IMG/VR virus record: IMGVR_UViG_3300007229_000046
Location: 1 to 29,765 of that record
From: a virus
DNA: 29,765 nt
Reading direction: 5' to 3' (one strand)
Made by a program: the position numbers and the translations under genes. Shown here one piece after another: positions 14,367 to 21,395 of the stretch. The notes below the pieces were generated by a model. That model made no database searches. It saw only the letters and a program-made list of their open reading frames with translations, and was not told where the DNA came from. Numbering within the stretch: position 1 is the stretch's first letter; every line of letters starts with the position of its first letter.

Positions 14367-14953
14367 ATGATTATCAAAGACAAGCAATGCGTTATCGGTG
14401 CGAGCCCGTGCAAAAAAATGCAATACGAGATGTATACGCAAAAGCACACGAAGGCCTATCGTGGACAAACAACGCTGAAAACACTTCTCAAGCTATCTAC
14501 AGCATGCGAAACGGTAACTCTATCATCTTAAAGCATTTCCTACAAGATCTAGGTTGGCAAGATATATCTACAAATGCACAGGTTAAAAACGGTACAACCG
14601 TCTTTGCTGTAGGCACGCCAAATTACGAAGGCTGTAGAATGCGCCAAGTTAAAATCGCTAGCTACAACAGTGGTTATATCCGCAAGTTTGTAGGCTATAG
14701 CGGCGCACACTATCAGCTAAACAAGACTTTTCTTCAAAACCACCTTATCTGGTCAAGCTGGTCTAAAAAATACTACAATCAAACTCGAAGTGTGCGTATT
14801 CTAATACCAGCTGAAGTCGATCGACTTATTGCATTGCTTAACCACGTTGTCAACGAGTTGTACAATCAAGATACTGCTCGACAGACAGTTCAAGCCTTCA
14901 AAGACTTGCTTAATGACGAATATGGCGTTTCTCGCCGCAAAACCAACGTATAA
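14363..14953 (+). CDS. Hypothetical early protein, 196 residues
   Basis: Basic protein. The first half is helical with NAENTSQAIYSMRNGNS; the middle has alternating strands (VKNGTTVFAVGTPNYEG, RMRQVKIASYNSGYIRKFV); the end is a long helix (VDRLIALLNHVVNELYNQD) and a basic tail SRRKTNV. No catalytic motif seen. Its stop shares one base with the next ATG. Confidence 0.7.
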   Translation: MNDYQRQAMRYRCEPVQKNAIRDVYAKAHEGLSWTNNAENTSQAIYSMRNGNSIILKHFLQDLGWQDISTNAQVKNGTTVFAVGTPNYEGCRMRQVKIASYNSGYIRKFVGYSGAHYQLNKTFLQNHLIWSSWSKKYYNQTRSVRILIPAEVDRLIALLNHVVNELYNQDTARQTVQAFKDLLNDEYGVSRRKTNV

Positions 14954-15246
14954 TGGCTAAAATAAACAAACAAATAGCGTTTAATAACTCCTTAAAGGAG
15001 CTCGCTGAAGAAGCTGCCGTAGAAATATACCATGAAGCGTATGATCTCGTTAGTGACAAAATGTACGAAGAAGCTATATTAGACAGGGAAGCGTTTGAAG
15101 TTGCACCGTTTGAAAAATATGAAGTCGAAGCGTTTCCTGTAGAAGGCAATAAAGTTTTTGCAACTGCTATAGATGATTTTGTTAGACACTTAGCTAATGA
15201 GTTACACTCTATACGTTTAGAAAACAATACCCAGCATTACGGCTAA
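14953..15246 (+). CDS. Hypothetical acidic protein, 97 residues
   Basis: Glu/Asp/Ala-rich helical protein (LKELAEEAAVEIYHEAYDLV, then AIDDFVRHLANELHSIR) with a middle strand pair (VAPFEKYEVEAFPVEGNKVF). Its acidity would suit a nucleic-acid mimic or inhibitor, but no evidence is in the sequence beyond charge. Confidence 0.65.
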   Translation: MAKINKQIAFNNSLKELAEEAAVEIYHEAYDLVSDKMYEEAILDREAFEVAPFEKYEVEAFPVEGNKVFATAIDDFVRHLANELHSIRLENNTQHYG

Positions 15247-15261
15247 GAAACACAAAATAAA

Positions 15262-15283
15262 CACGAACTAACACAGATAATAA
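15262..15283 (+). promoter_or_regulatory. Two-block element, copy 6
   Basis: CACGA, eight bases, AGATAATAA, preceded by ACAAAATAAA and followed after four bases by the ATG at 15288. Confidence 0.6.
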
Positions 15284-15287
15284 TATT

Positions 15288-15497
15288 ATGAAATGCAAAT
15301 GTAACACCCTAATTCCAGAAGGCAGGTTAAAACTAGGCTATAAAGTCTGTGTTAACTGTTCGACTGTTGAGCGATATGGCTGCGCGCCATTAATAAACCA
15401 CAAAACTGGTAACTCTATTCAGATCATGTCACGTGGCGATGCAGCTCGCATTGCTAAAATGACACGGCGAAAAGGTTACGGAACAATGCTACGATGA
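15288..15497 (+). CDS. Small zinc-ribbon-like protein
   Basis: 69 residues with four cysteines in a zinc-binding layout: CKC at 3-5 and CVNC near 21-24. The C-terminal half is basic (SRGDAARIAKMTRRKGYG). It may bind nucleic acid or a host protein such as RNA polymerase. The metal site is inferred from the spacing. Confidence 0.6.
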   Translation: MKCKCNTLIPEGRLKLGYKVCVNCSTVERYGCAPLINHKTGNSIQIMSRGDAARIAKMTRRKGYGTMLR

Positions 15498-15664
15498 AGG
15501 ACGCGCGTAAATACAGCCTTAAACCAGACTTTTTACCTAGAGAGTTCGATACCATAGAAGATTTAGTGCAATATGTGCTAGATCATGGTGTCGACCCAAG
15601 CTACGAGATCACGCACGGAGGTGTAGATACAGGTGAAAAAGCAATAGACTTCATAGTGTGCTAA
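15494..15664 (+). CDS. Hypothetical early protein, 56 residues
   Basis: Starts inside the end of the previous gene (ATGA overlap). Sequence LKPDFLPREFDTIEDLVQYV then HGVDPSYEITHGGVDTGEK. Unknown; the four-base overlap supports it. Confidence 0.6.
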   Translation: MKDARKYSLKPDFLPREFDTIEDLVQYVLDHGVDPSYEITHGGVDTGEKAIDFIVC

Positions 15665-15677
15665 GTCACAAAACAAA

Positions 15678-15699
15678 CACGATCACTAATAGATAATAA
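15678..15699 (+). promoter_or_regulatory. Two-block element, copy 7
   Basis: CACGA, eight bases, AGATAATAA, with an A/C-rich leader ACAAACAAACAAA before the ATG at 15717, similar to the leader of the first rightward gene at 12039. Confidence 0.6.
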
Positions 15700-15716
15700 T
15701 AATACAAACAAACAAA

Positions 15717-16124
15717 ATGGAAATGCCATCACAAAACGAAACACCTAGTGAAGTCTACGACACTTGGATAAGAGAGCTAACAGCAGCAAAACAAAAGCTA
15801 ACAGATGAACTTTATTCAGTAACAGCTGAAATTAGCGCCGCAGAGCAAGAAAAACAAAAAGCACTCAAACTTAGCGTTCCTGAAAGCTTAGTAGAGCATA
15901 TTGCAGAGCAGGTGCAAGCTTCAGTTGACGCGTTTTTTGACGCCGCGCAAGACGAGCCTGATATGTTCGATATTGAGCTGTCGATGGGTTACGATAACAA
16001 GGTAGAAATATGCAATATAGATCTGTCATCTCTTAACATACCTGTTGAAGACTTTGTCGTAGCGGCTTTTGAAGACGAGTGTGTAATCACAACTCCTGCT
16101 GATGCCAGTGCTCTCAAAAGTTGA
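15717..16124 (+). CDS. Hypothetical coiled-coil acidic protein, 135 residues
   Basis: N-terminal coiled coil (about 12-50: TWIRELTAAKQKLTDELYSV, TAEISAAEQEKQKAL) followed by an acidic alpha/beta half (VDAFFDAAQDEPDMFDIELS, then VEICNIDLSSLNIPVEDFV). No family recognised. Confidence 0.65.
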   Translation: MEMPSQNETPSEVYDTWIRELTAAKQKLTDELYSVTAEISAAEQEKQKALKLSVPESLVEHIAEQVQASVDAFFDAAQDEPDMFDIELSMGYDNKVEICNIDLSSLNIPVEDFVVAAFEDECVITTPADASALKS

Positions 16125-16176
16125 ACTATGGTTCAATAAGAACTTTGGCTGGTTCTTTAAAAACGGAAATAAATAA
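16102..16176 (+). CDS. Possible 24-residue peptide
   Basis: A short frame overlapping the previous gene's end (MPVLSKVELWFNKNFGWFFK, then NGNK), amphipathic with many aromatics. It may be a real coupled peptide or chance; evidence is only position and overlap. Confidence 0.3.
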   Translation: MPVLSKVELWFNKNFGWFFKNGNK

Positions 16177-16378
16177 CGCGACGGCGTAAGGTGTACTTAT
16201 GAAGGGCTAATCCTGCAAAGGTGAAATACAGCGCTGTAGTATACAACGGGCGTGGGTGTATGTACGACACCGTGATGTCACATGTAAGTACGACACAGGT
16301 AGCTCCTGTATTGCAGACACACGTTACGCACTGGCTTTGATTTATGGTCGCATAAATAGTGAGGTCAGTGCTTTTTAT
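16177..16378 (+). ncRNA. Structured non-coding stretch before tRNA-Arg
   Basis: No convincing gene. It contains a 12-base palindrome TACAGCGCTGTA (16227-16238), a five-base stem GGTGT/ACACC with a seven-base loop (16255-16271), ACAGG/CCTGT with a five-base loop (16294-16308), a repeat of GTACGACAC (16262 and 16288), and a terminator-like double stem at 16328-16376. The density of stems suggests one or more small RNAs or decayed tRNAs, transcribed with the tRNA that follows. Confidence 0.4.
16328..16376 (+). terminator. Terminator-like double hairpin
   Basis: Outer stem GCACTG (16328-16333) with CAGTGC (16366-16371); inner stem ATTTATG (16340-16346) with CATAAAT (16351-16357) around a GTCG loop; then TTTTT. 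It could end the preceding RNA or be part of a structured RNA read through into the tRNA two bases later. Confidence 0.45.
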
Positions 16379-16452
16379 AACCCTGTAGCTCAACTGGATA
16401 GAGCATCGCCCTTCTAAGGCGACGGTTAAGAGTTCGAATCTCTTCAGGGTTA
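16379..16452 (+). tRNA. tRNA-Arg (anticodon TCT)
   Basis: Full cloverleaf by hand: acceptor AACCCTG/CAGGGTT, D stem GCTC/GAGC, anticodon stem TCGCC/GGCGA around CTTCTAA, variable CGGTT, T stem AAGAG/CTCTT around TTCGAAT. Length 74 including the discriminator A; CCA is not encoded. TCT reads AGA, a codon that these phage genes use often, which is a usual reason for a phage to carry this tRNA. Confidence 0.95.
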
Positions 16453-16457
16453 CACAT

Positions 16458-16534
16458 AGACAAGTATCTCCTCAAGCTTATACCTTGTAGAAAGAGTAGC
16501 TGGTCACACGTGGGTTCAAGTCCCACCTTGTCTA
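16458..16534 (+). tRNA. tRNA-like, non-standard anticodon region (degenerate?)
   Basis: Acceptor stem AGACAAG/CTTGTCT is perfect over seven pairs, and the T arm GTGGG-TTCAAGT-CCCAC is perfect. The 45 bases between them give no normal D stem (no GG in the loop) or anticodon stem; only GTAT/ATAC (16464-16467 with 16480-16483) and AGCT/AGCT pairings appear. It may be a decaying tRNA or a tRNA-like RNA. It lies five bases after tRNA-Arg. Confidence 0.5.
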
Positions 16535-16543
16535 CAAAACAAA

Positions 16544-16565
16544 TACGATAACTAACAGATAATAA
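16544..16565 (+). promoter_or_regulatory. Two-block element, copy 8
   Basis: TACGA, eight bases, AGATAATAA, starting ten bases after the tRNA-like element and nine bases before the ATG at 16575. Confidence 0.6.
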
Positions 16566-16574
16566 TAATAAAAA

Positions 16575-16940
16575 ATGGCATTAACATGGGACGTAACAGG
16601 TGTAGAAAACGCCTGGTCAAAAACAGAAAAACCAGAAGGCAACGAGATTCAGTTCTTTCAAATACCCTTCTACGAAGAAGACGGTCAGCGCTATGAGATG
16701 AACGAGATGCTTCATTACGCGCTAATGTCTACTATGACAGTAGGTATTGCCGAGATCACGAATAAAAACTATACCAAGTTTTACAACCGTGTAATCCACT
16801 TAAACCAAGTGCGGTGCGTTGAAACTCACGCGTCTATCACGTTAGAGGCTATAAAAAAATGCATCGGCTTGAAAACCAACGCTGAAACCATGACAAAATC
16901 TCAATTTGTCAAGAGAAGCACTAAATTCTTAGATCTTTAA
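16575..16940 (+). CDS. Hypothetical conserved-looking phage protein, 121 residues
   Basis: Begins MALTWDVTGVENAW; the first half has aromatic strands (NEIQFFQIPFYEEDGQRYEM) and the second is helical (ITLEAIKKCIGLKTNAETM). I recall MALTWDVT-type starts in marine phage proteins of unknown role. No enzyme motif. Its stop overlaps the next ATG by one base. Confidence 0.7.
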   Translation: MALTWDVTGVENAWSKTEKPEGNEIQFFQIPFYEEDGQRYEMNEMLHYALMSTMTVGIAEITNKNYTKFYNRVIHLNQVRCVETHASITLEAIKKCIGLKTNAETMTKSQFVKRSTKFLDL

Positions 16941-17107
16941 TGAAAAAAGTAAAATTTCTAGAGCGTCATCTTTATGCGCCCGAACTAAACAAGCTATGGT
17001 ATAATGATAATACTTATAAAAAAGTACCTCAATGCACGACTATCGAAGAAGCAGAGAACCACGCAAGACTCGAAACCGCTATTAACCGCACAGACAAATA
17101 CTTCTAA
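16940..17107 (+). CDS. Hypothetical early protein, 55 residues
   Basis: Basic protein (MKKVKFLERHLYAPELNKLW) with helix TIEEAENHARLETAIN at the C-terminus. TAATG coupling with the upstream gene favours this frame over the competing one that starts at 17004. Confidence 0.6.
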   Translation: MKKVKFLERHLYAPELNKLWYNDNTYKKVPQCTTIEEAENHARLETAINRTDKYF

Positions 17108-17231
17108 TGGAATAAAAATAAAAACAACCGTAACTGTAAACCCAGCTAAAAACTTTAACGAGTGGGCTCAAGGTATACACGCGCAGATCGACAAGAACTA
17201 CAAAAACAAAATTAACAATAATGGAAAATAA
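17004..17231 (+). CDS. Hypothetical protein with uncertain start
   Basis: The part from about 17110 on (IKIKTTVTVNPAKNFNEWAQ, then GIHAQIDKNYKNK) reads like a real small protein, and its stop overlaps the next ATG. The only ATG in frame is 17004, which would overlap the 55-residue gene by 104 bases. The true start may be a non-ATG codon near 17107. Confidence 0.4.
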   Translation: MIILIKKYLNARLSKKQRTTQDSKPLLTAQTNTSNGIKIKTTVTVNPAKNFNEWAQGIHAQIDKNYKNKINNNGK

Positions 17232-17391
17232 TCAAAAATACAAAGCGTACGAGCGAGTACGCGTGTCAGGCGTTACTAATATGTTTGACGTACGTACAGT
17301 AGGAATGCTATCGGGGTTAAGCCGAGAAGACATACTGGACGTTATGCACAACTACAGCGAATACAGAACCCTATATGAAGTAAACAAATGA
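17221..17391 (+). CDS. Hypothetical early protein, 56 residues
   Basis: MENNQKYKAYERVRVSGVTN then TVGMLSGLSREDILDVMHNY: a possible short helix-turn-helix (LSGLSREDILDVM), not convincing alone. Overlaps the genes on both sides by short stretches (ATGA at 17388). Confidence 0.6.
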   Translation: MENNQKYKAYERVRVSGVTNMFDVRTVGMLSGLSREDILDVMHNYSEYRTLYEVNK

Positions 17392-17657
17392 GTAAAAAAG
17401 AACAAAACCTACCTAGCTGGTTTGATGGCACGATCTACGACGAAGGTGCTACCGTCCGCAACCCTTTCTCAGGCGAAGAGTTTGAGCTTAACAGCCGAGA
17501 ATTAAGCATGTACGACCTTGTCAAAGGTATAGAAATAACTATAGTAAGTATGTTTGTTAGCGGACCTGCTTACAACAAGCTAATAAAAACTCAACGCAAA
17601 GGCTTGGACTGGTTCAGGCAAAACGCACCTGAGGCTTACATGGCTCTACTAGACTAA
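17388..17657 (+). CDS. Conserved-type phage protein of unknown function
   Basis: 89 residues with GTIYDEGATVRNPFSGEEFE and ELSMYDLVKGIEI. I recall this combination (NPFSGEE...ELSMYDF) in many cyanophage and marine phage proteins, without a known role. C-terminal helix KTQRKGLDWFRQNAPEAYMA. Overlaps upstream gene by four bases. Confidence 0.75.
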   Translation: MSKKEQNLPSWFDGTIYDEGATVRNPFSGEEFELNSRELSMYDLVKGIEITIVSMFVSGPAYNKLIKTQRKGLDWFRQNAPEAYMALLD

Positions 17658-17734
17658 TGTGGGCCTTAGTAGGAGTTCTAACCTTCGTGGTTGTAGAACA
17701 AATAATAGAAAGCAAAAGAAAATTTAAAGAATAA
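17657..17734 (+). CDS. Membrane peptide, 25 residues
   Basis: MWALVGVLTFVVVEQIIESK followed by RKFKE: one short hydrophobic segment and a basic end. It starts at the last base of the upstream stop (TAATG). Real gene status is supported only by this coupling. Confidence 0.4.
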   Translation: MWALVGVLTFVVVEQIIESKRKFKE

Positions 17735-17738
17735 AAAC

Positions 17739-18230
17739 ATGAGCATCAGGAAAAAAGTATTGATAAGGTTTGCCGACAGGCGCGCGGCTGTGGCTTTTAA
17801 TTTTCATCCACAGAACTTCTTCTTAGAGGTTGAGTTAAACACGACAGATTGTCTAGAGTCTGTTCGCCAGAGAGTTGCCAGCGTGGCAACAGACAAGGCT
17901 TGGAGAGAGAAAAACATGGGCACTTTTGTCACTGAAAGCGTTATTGGGCTTAGCTTTAATATAGGTTTTCCTAATGATAGAATAAGAATAACAGGTAGAT
18001 CAACCGCGGCAGGGGAAATCGACAAAGCTTTTGGCTGTGATGAAGTTGTATACGTCTGGTTTAAAGACACAACAGAGTTTATTAAAGACGGCTTAGATGC
18101 CAAGTTCGCCCGATGGGATTGGTTGCAAAGCAATAATATACCTTGGATAAGCTGTTTTAACGGCCAGCACGGCCAGCGCTGCACAGTTGTTTCATCAGCT
18201 GTAAAGCTTTCACCTGTAATGTACTTGTAA
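17739..18230 (+). CDS. Hypothetical protein, 163 residues
   Basis: Alpha/beta pattern: VLIRFADRRAAVAFNFH, a helix at CLESVRQRVASVATDKAW, strands at VIGLSFNIGFPNDRIRITG, and a C-terminal part ISCFNGQHGQRCTVVSSAV. No family recognised. A two-block element follows the gene directly. Confidence 0.7.
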   Translation: MSIRKKVLIRFADRRAAVAFNFHPQNFFLEVELNTTDCLESVRQRVASVATDKAWREKNMGTFVTESVIGLSFNIGFPNDRIRITGRSTAAGEIDKAFGCDEVVYVWFKDTTEFIKDGLDAKFARWDWLQSNNIPWISCFNGQHGQRCTVVSSAVKLSPVMYL

Positions 18231-18241
18231 CACATAATAAA

Positions 18242-18263
18242 TACGAATAACCATGGATAATAA
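18242..18263 (+). promoter_or_regulatory. Two-block element, copy 9 (spans a start codon)
   Basis: TACGA, eight bases, GGATAATAA. Here the second block begins at the G of the ATG at 18253, so the element overlaps the start of the coding region. This differs from the other copies, where the start lies downstream. Confidence 0.5.
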
Positions 18264-18558
18264 AGATGACGATCTTGAAAGAGAACAAGACATTGAAGAT
18301 CTGGCCAACAGAATAGTAGGTAAGATAATGAAGATAAAAGCGTTAAGTGGCAAAGAATCGCAATACGCGTCGACTGAAGATCCGTTAGAAATGCTCGTAC
18401 CTAACGTACCTAGGCTGTACAAGATGTATGGCGAGCTAGCAAAGCTTATGACTTTTCTAGGTTTGTTTGAAGAAGACGAAGAGTATGAAAAATGCGCTGA
18501 AATAAAAGAAAGAATAATGATGATAAATAAAATACTAGAGAAATATGATGAGATATAA
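18253..18558 (+). CDS. Hypothetical acidic helical protein, UVR-like motif
   Basis: 101 residues. The segment EDEEYEKCAEIKERIMMINK resembles the UVR motif of UvrB/UvrC ('y.kAaelRd.I'), a helical protein-binding hairpin. The N-terminus is very acidic (MDNKDDDLEREQDIEDLANR). It may bind a repair or replication partner; only the motif resemblance supports this. It overlaps the ligase start by 14 bases. Confidence 0.65.
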   Translation: MDNKDDDLEREQDIEDLANRIVGKIMKIKALSGKESQYASTEDPLEMLVPNVPRLYKMYGELAKLMTFLGLFEEDEEYEKCAEIKERIMMINKILEKYDEI

Positions 18559-19447
18559 ACCAATGCTAGCGCATAAGTTTGACAAAAAAAAAGTTGACTG
18601 GAAATCACGAACAACGTTTATGCAACCAAAACTAGATGGCGTGCGTTGTTTAATACAGTATGATAAAGATAAAAAAGCTGTAACTGCTTACTCTAGAACA
18701 GGTAAGCCATGGCTAAACATAGACCACATTTTACAAGATCTTGAACCAATGTTCAAAGGTTTACCAGACGTTGTTCTCGACGGCGAGCTTTACAACCACG
18801 AGTTAAAGAACGACTTCGAAAAAATCATATCGCTTGTAAGAAAGAAAAAACCAAAACCCGAAGACAGAGAAGAGTCTAAGCAACTAGTACAGTTTCACTG
18901 CTACGACGTTATCGAAGGCGATCCTACTCACGAATTAAACGCTAGGTTTGACGCGCGTAACACTTTTCTAAATATAATAGTAAAACCAAGCCAGTGCGTT
19001 CGCATTGTAGAAACAATCAACCTATACCAAAGTCAAAGCTCTTGGCAAATTCACGTAGAATACGGTAATCCCAGAGCGCTTGCGTTGCATAAAAAGTGGC
19101 TAAAGCAAGGCTACGAAGGTTCTATACTGCGCTTAAACGGCGTATACGAACAAAAGCGATCACACAGCTTGCAGAAGTTCAAAGACTTCCATGACACCGA
19201 AGCAGAAATCGTCGGTTGGGTTGAAGGCAAAGGCAAACGCGTAGGCACTGTCGGTAAGTTCTTAGCCCGTGATTCTGAAGGCATTGAATTTGGTATGCCT
19301 GTCATGGAAAACTTTAGCTACCTACAGTCTAACTTCAAAGAAATGCAAGGCTGGATCGGCAAGACCGCTACTTTCACTTACTTCGAACGTACTAAAGCAA
19401 ACAGCTACAGACACCCACTATTTAAATGCATCCGCGACTATGAATAA
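18545..19447 (+). CDS. ATP-dependent DNA ligase
   Basis: Seals nicks in phage DNA during replication and recombination. 300 residues. The adenylated lysine lies in motif I, QPKLDGVR (K29). Motif III is VVLDGELYN, motif IV EGSILRLNG and motif V LQKFKDF; the C-terminal OB fold starts near EAEIVGWVEGKGKRVGTVG. The size fits compact phage and viral ATP ligases. The first ATG (18545) gives MMR; the second Met at 18548 is equally possible. Neighbouring genes are replication and repair type. Confidence 0.92.
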   Translation: MMRYKPMLAHKFDKKKVDWKSRTTFMQPKLDGVRCLIQYDKDKKAVTAYSRTGKPWLNIDHILQDLEPMFKGLPDVVLDGELYNHELKNDFEKIISLVRKKKPKPEDREESKQLVQFHCYDVIEGDPTHELNARFDARNTFLNIIVKPSQCVRIVETINLYQSQSSWQIHVEYGNPRALALHKKWLKQGYEGSILRLNGVYEQKRSHSLQKFKDFHDTEAEIVGWVEGKGKRVGTVGKFLARDSEGIEFGMPVMENFSYLQSNFKEMQGWIGKTATFTYFERTKANSYRHPLFKCIRDYE

Positions 19448-19592
19448 TAAACTACACGACTGTGCCATGCTGCTAGAAAATGCAGGCTTTTGGCTAAAAA
19501 CAACACATAATAAACCTAAAGACTTACATTTCTTAATAAAAGAAATAGAAACCTTATACCAAGAATACATAAATGAGACGACTAATATATGA
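19440..19592 (+). CDS. Hypothetical helical protein, 50 residues
   Basis: Starts inside the ligase end (overlap of 8 bases). Helical: LHDCAMLLENAGFWLKTTHN and LHFLIKEIETLYQEYIN. A longer frame from 19269 lies over ligase sequence and is rejected. Unknown role. Confidence 0.55.
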   Translation: MNNKLHDCAMLLENAGFWLKTTHNKPKDLHFLIKEIETLYQEYINETTNI

Positions 19593-19683
19593 CATGTACT
19601 ACGCCGACGAGATCAGCGTGGAAATAGCAGAACGATTACTAGATAAACTAAATGAAGTTAGAAACAAACGCAAAGGCTATTAA
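19573..19683 (+). CDS. Hypothetical helical protein, 36 residues
   Basis: MRRLIYDMYYADEISVEIAE then RLLDKLNEVRNKRKGY: overlaps both neighbours by short stretches, consistent with the compact chain of small genes. Unknown. Confidence 0.45.
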   Translation: MRRLIYDMYYADEISVEIAERLLDKLNEVRNKRKGY

Positions 19684-19897
19684 GAAATTTTTTAACCGTT
19701 GGTTAGAGTTTACTACCCTTGATATAAAGTCATGGGAATCAGTTAAGGCTGATTTAGAAAGCCAAAGGCTAGTGGTTGACTTCTTACGTAAAGACTTAAA
19801 AAAAGCTAACGCTCAGATTGATTTTTGCAGAAAGAAGATAAGAGTTTTAACTCAAGCTAAAAAAAACAACGAAAAGTCATTTGACATAATAGATTAA
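19652..19897 (+). CDS. Hypothetical coiled-coil protein, 81 residues
   Basis: Basic coiled coil with heptads (about 25-70: WESVKADLESQRLVVDFLRK, DLKKANAQIDFCRKKIRVLT). Overlaps the preceding small gene by 32 bases. Function unknown. Confidence 0.6.
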   Translation: MKLETNAKAIKKFFNRWLEFTTLDIKSWESVKADLESQRLVVDFLRKDLKKANAQIDFCRKKIRVLTQAKKNNEKSFDIID

Positions 19898-19898
19898 C

Positions 19899-20375
19899 AT
19901 GAATATATTTTATCTCCATGAAGACCCAAAAAAAGCAGCTGAATATCAGTATAACAAGCACGTTGTTAAAATGATCTTAGAATCAGCTCAGATGCTATGT
20001 ACAGCTCATCACTTGCTAGATGGACCTGATGCAGATGTGCCATACAAGATTGCTCACAAGAACCACCCGTCTACCGTGTGGGCAAGGCAGTCATCGCAGA
20101 ATTACGCCTGGCTTTACTACCACATGGTAGCTCTAGGTGATGAGTACACGAAACGCTACGGTAAAACACATTTAACAATAAAAAAGTGTAAAGACAAACT
20201 TGCTAAGCTGCCTGGAGGTATATTCTACACAGGTTTTGAACAACCTCCACAGTGTATGCCAGAAGAATACAAAGACAATTGCAGTATAAAAGCCTACTGG
20301 AACTACTACATCGGCGACAAACATAGGGTGGCTAACAACAATGAAACCATTAAGACAAAGATGTATGAACGATAA
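19899..20375 (+). CDS. Conserved phage protein, possible pyrimidine-dimer glycosylase relative
   Basis: 158 residues. It has MNIFYLHEDPKKAAEYQYNK, HVVKMILESAQML, a HKNHPSTVWARQSSQNYAWL stretch, CDEYTKRYGK-like DEYTKRYGKTH, and PPQCMPEEYKDN followed by AYWNYYIGDKHR. I recall similar phage proteins annotated as pyrimidine dimer DNA glycosylase (DenV/endonuclease V type), and the MPEEY...YY end is compatible with that. The catalytic N-terminal Thr of T4 DenV is not present, so the enzymatic role is doubtful. Confidence 0.6.
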   Translation: MNIFYLHEDPKKAAEYQYNKHVVKMILESAQMLCTAHHLLDGPDADVPYKIAHKNHPSTVWARQSSQNYAWLYYHMVALGDEYTKRYGKTHLTIKKCKDKLAKLPGGIFYTGFEQPPQCMPEEYKDNCSIKAYWNYYIGDKHRVANNNETIKTKMYER

Positions 20376-20484
20376 ACTAAAGAAAAGAATCAAGGATTTT
20401 AATGAATGTAATTCTAAAAGAATTATTTTATGCACACTAAAACCGTTAGAGACTGTGACAACAGCCCCTAATAAGAATAAGTAA
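20365..20484 (+). CDS. Hypothetical small basic protein, 39 residues
   Basis: Start at 20365 (MNDKLKKRIKDFNECNSKRI); an earlier in-frame ATG at 20341 would give 47 residues but a larger overlap. Its stop lies within the 19-base sequence shared with the divergent control region. Unknown function. Confidence 0.4.
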   Translation: MNDKLKKRIKDFNECNSKRIILCTLKPLETVTTAPNKNK

Positions 20485-20498
20485 CAGGCTTATGTCAC
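20480..20498 (+). promoter_or_regulatory. 19-base copy of control-region sequence, candidate operator
   Basis: AGTAACAGGCTTATGTCAC includes the ATG of the helix-turn-helix gene (20492). It is the exact reverse complement of 11832-11850 in the divergent control region, which points to a shared binding site and autoregulation. Confidence 0.55.
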
Positions 20499-21115
20499 AA
20501 TACGAAAGAAATTTAGAGTTACTTAACACGATGCGGGTTGTCTACAATCGAGAACCTATCAGCGACGTGCCTACGGTAGAGAACAGCCAATACATGTTCT
20601 TCTCTGACGGTACGCACGAATGCTACTCGTTGTTCAGAAGTAAAGCTAAAATTACTACGTATAAGTCTTTAAAGTGGCATTTATTAGTGCTCTGGTACTT
20701 AAACTCTGATCTAGATCGCGAAGAGTTTCTAAAGATAGTAGATGTATTATCAGAAAAACGCAATGGATTCGTTAGTTTTAGCGTTAACCTAGAGGTGTTA
20801 GACAGGATAGTCAAAGAGATTCACGCGTGTAACTTAAACATCGCGCCTAGAAACAAAATTAGAAAAGTAGTATTTAAAGCTAACTCAGGACTCACGAAAG
20901 AACAAAAACTACGAATCGTCGGTGAGTTAATAGGTAGGGCTAAAAAGATTGATTCTAACGACATTTATTCAGTTATGATAGACTTACATGATAACGGGGA
21001 AAAGATCACAATAGGACGCGTCTCTAGCATCCTAAACGTGTCTTCAAGAACAATACACAGGAACATGCCAGACGAACTCAAGAGAGAAAAAGAAATATTA
21101 AACAGAACATTATAA
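20492..21115 (+). CDS. Helix-turn-helix protein, candidate regulator
   Basis: 207 residues. The N-terminal part is alpha/beta without a known motif. The C-terminal part is a good helix-turn-helix: IYSVMIDLHDNGEKITIGRV, then SSILNVSSRTIHRNMPDELK, where ITIGRVSSILNVSSRTIHRN has the turn and recognition helix. It may regulate phage transcription or initiate replication. The 19-base site at its own start and in the divergent control region makes autoregulation plausible. It is two genes ahead of the sigma factor. Confidence 0.7.
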   Translation: MSQYERNLELLNTMRVVYNREPISDVPTVENSQYMFFSDGTHECYSLFRSKAKITTYKSLKWHLLVLWYLNSDLDREEFLKIVDVLSEKRNGFVSFSVNLEVLDRIVKEIHACNLNIAPRNKIRKVVFKANSGLTKEQKLRIVGELIGRAKKIDSNDIYSVMIDLHDNGEKITIGRVSSILNVSSRTIHRNMPDELKREKEILNRTL

Positions 21116-21116
21116 A

Positions 21117-21395
21117 ATGCAAAATAGAAAAGTAAAAAACCACACGTTTGAATACGTTAAAAACGACAGTGAAGACGTTCACGACGAAATAGGTTTCTAC
21201 CAATGTAGAGGCGCTATGTACTATGACGAAGATCACGACCAAGTTCCTGAACCTAGTCTATGGCAAGCCGCTATAGCGCTAGCAAAAGAATTACGAAAAG
21301 AAGGCTTTGAAGCAGAGCCTGAGCACTCAGAAAAAGGTTGGGTTGAGGTTTACGTGCTAACGTTACCAGAAAAAGAAAAAAACGAAATAGAATGA
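21117..21395 (+). CDS. Hypothetical acidic protein, 92 residues
   Basis: Acidic with a middle CRGAMYYDEDHDQVPEPSLW and an alpha/beta end (ALAKELRKEGFEAEPEHSEK, then GWVEVYVLTLP). No family recognised. It starts one base after the previous stop and overlaps the sigma factor start by four bases. Confidence 0.65.
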   Translation: MQNRKVKNHTFEYVKNDSEDVHDEIGFYQCRGAMYYDEDHDQVPEPSLWQAAIALAKELRKEGFEAEPEHSEKGWVEVYVLTLPEKEKNEIE

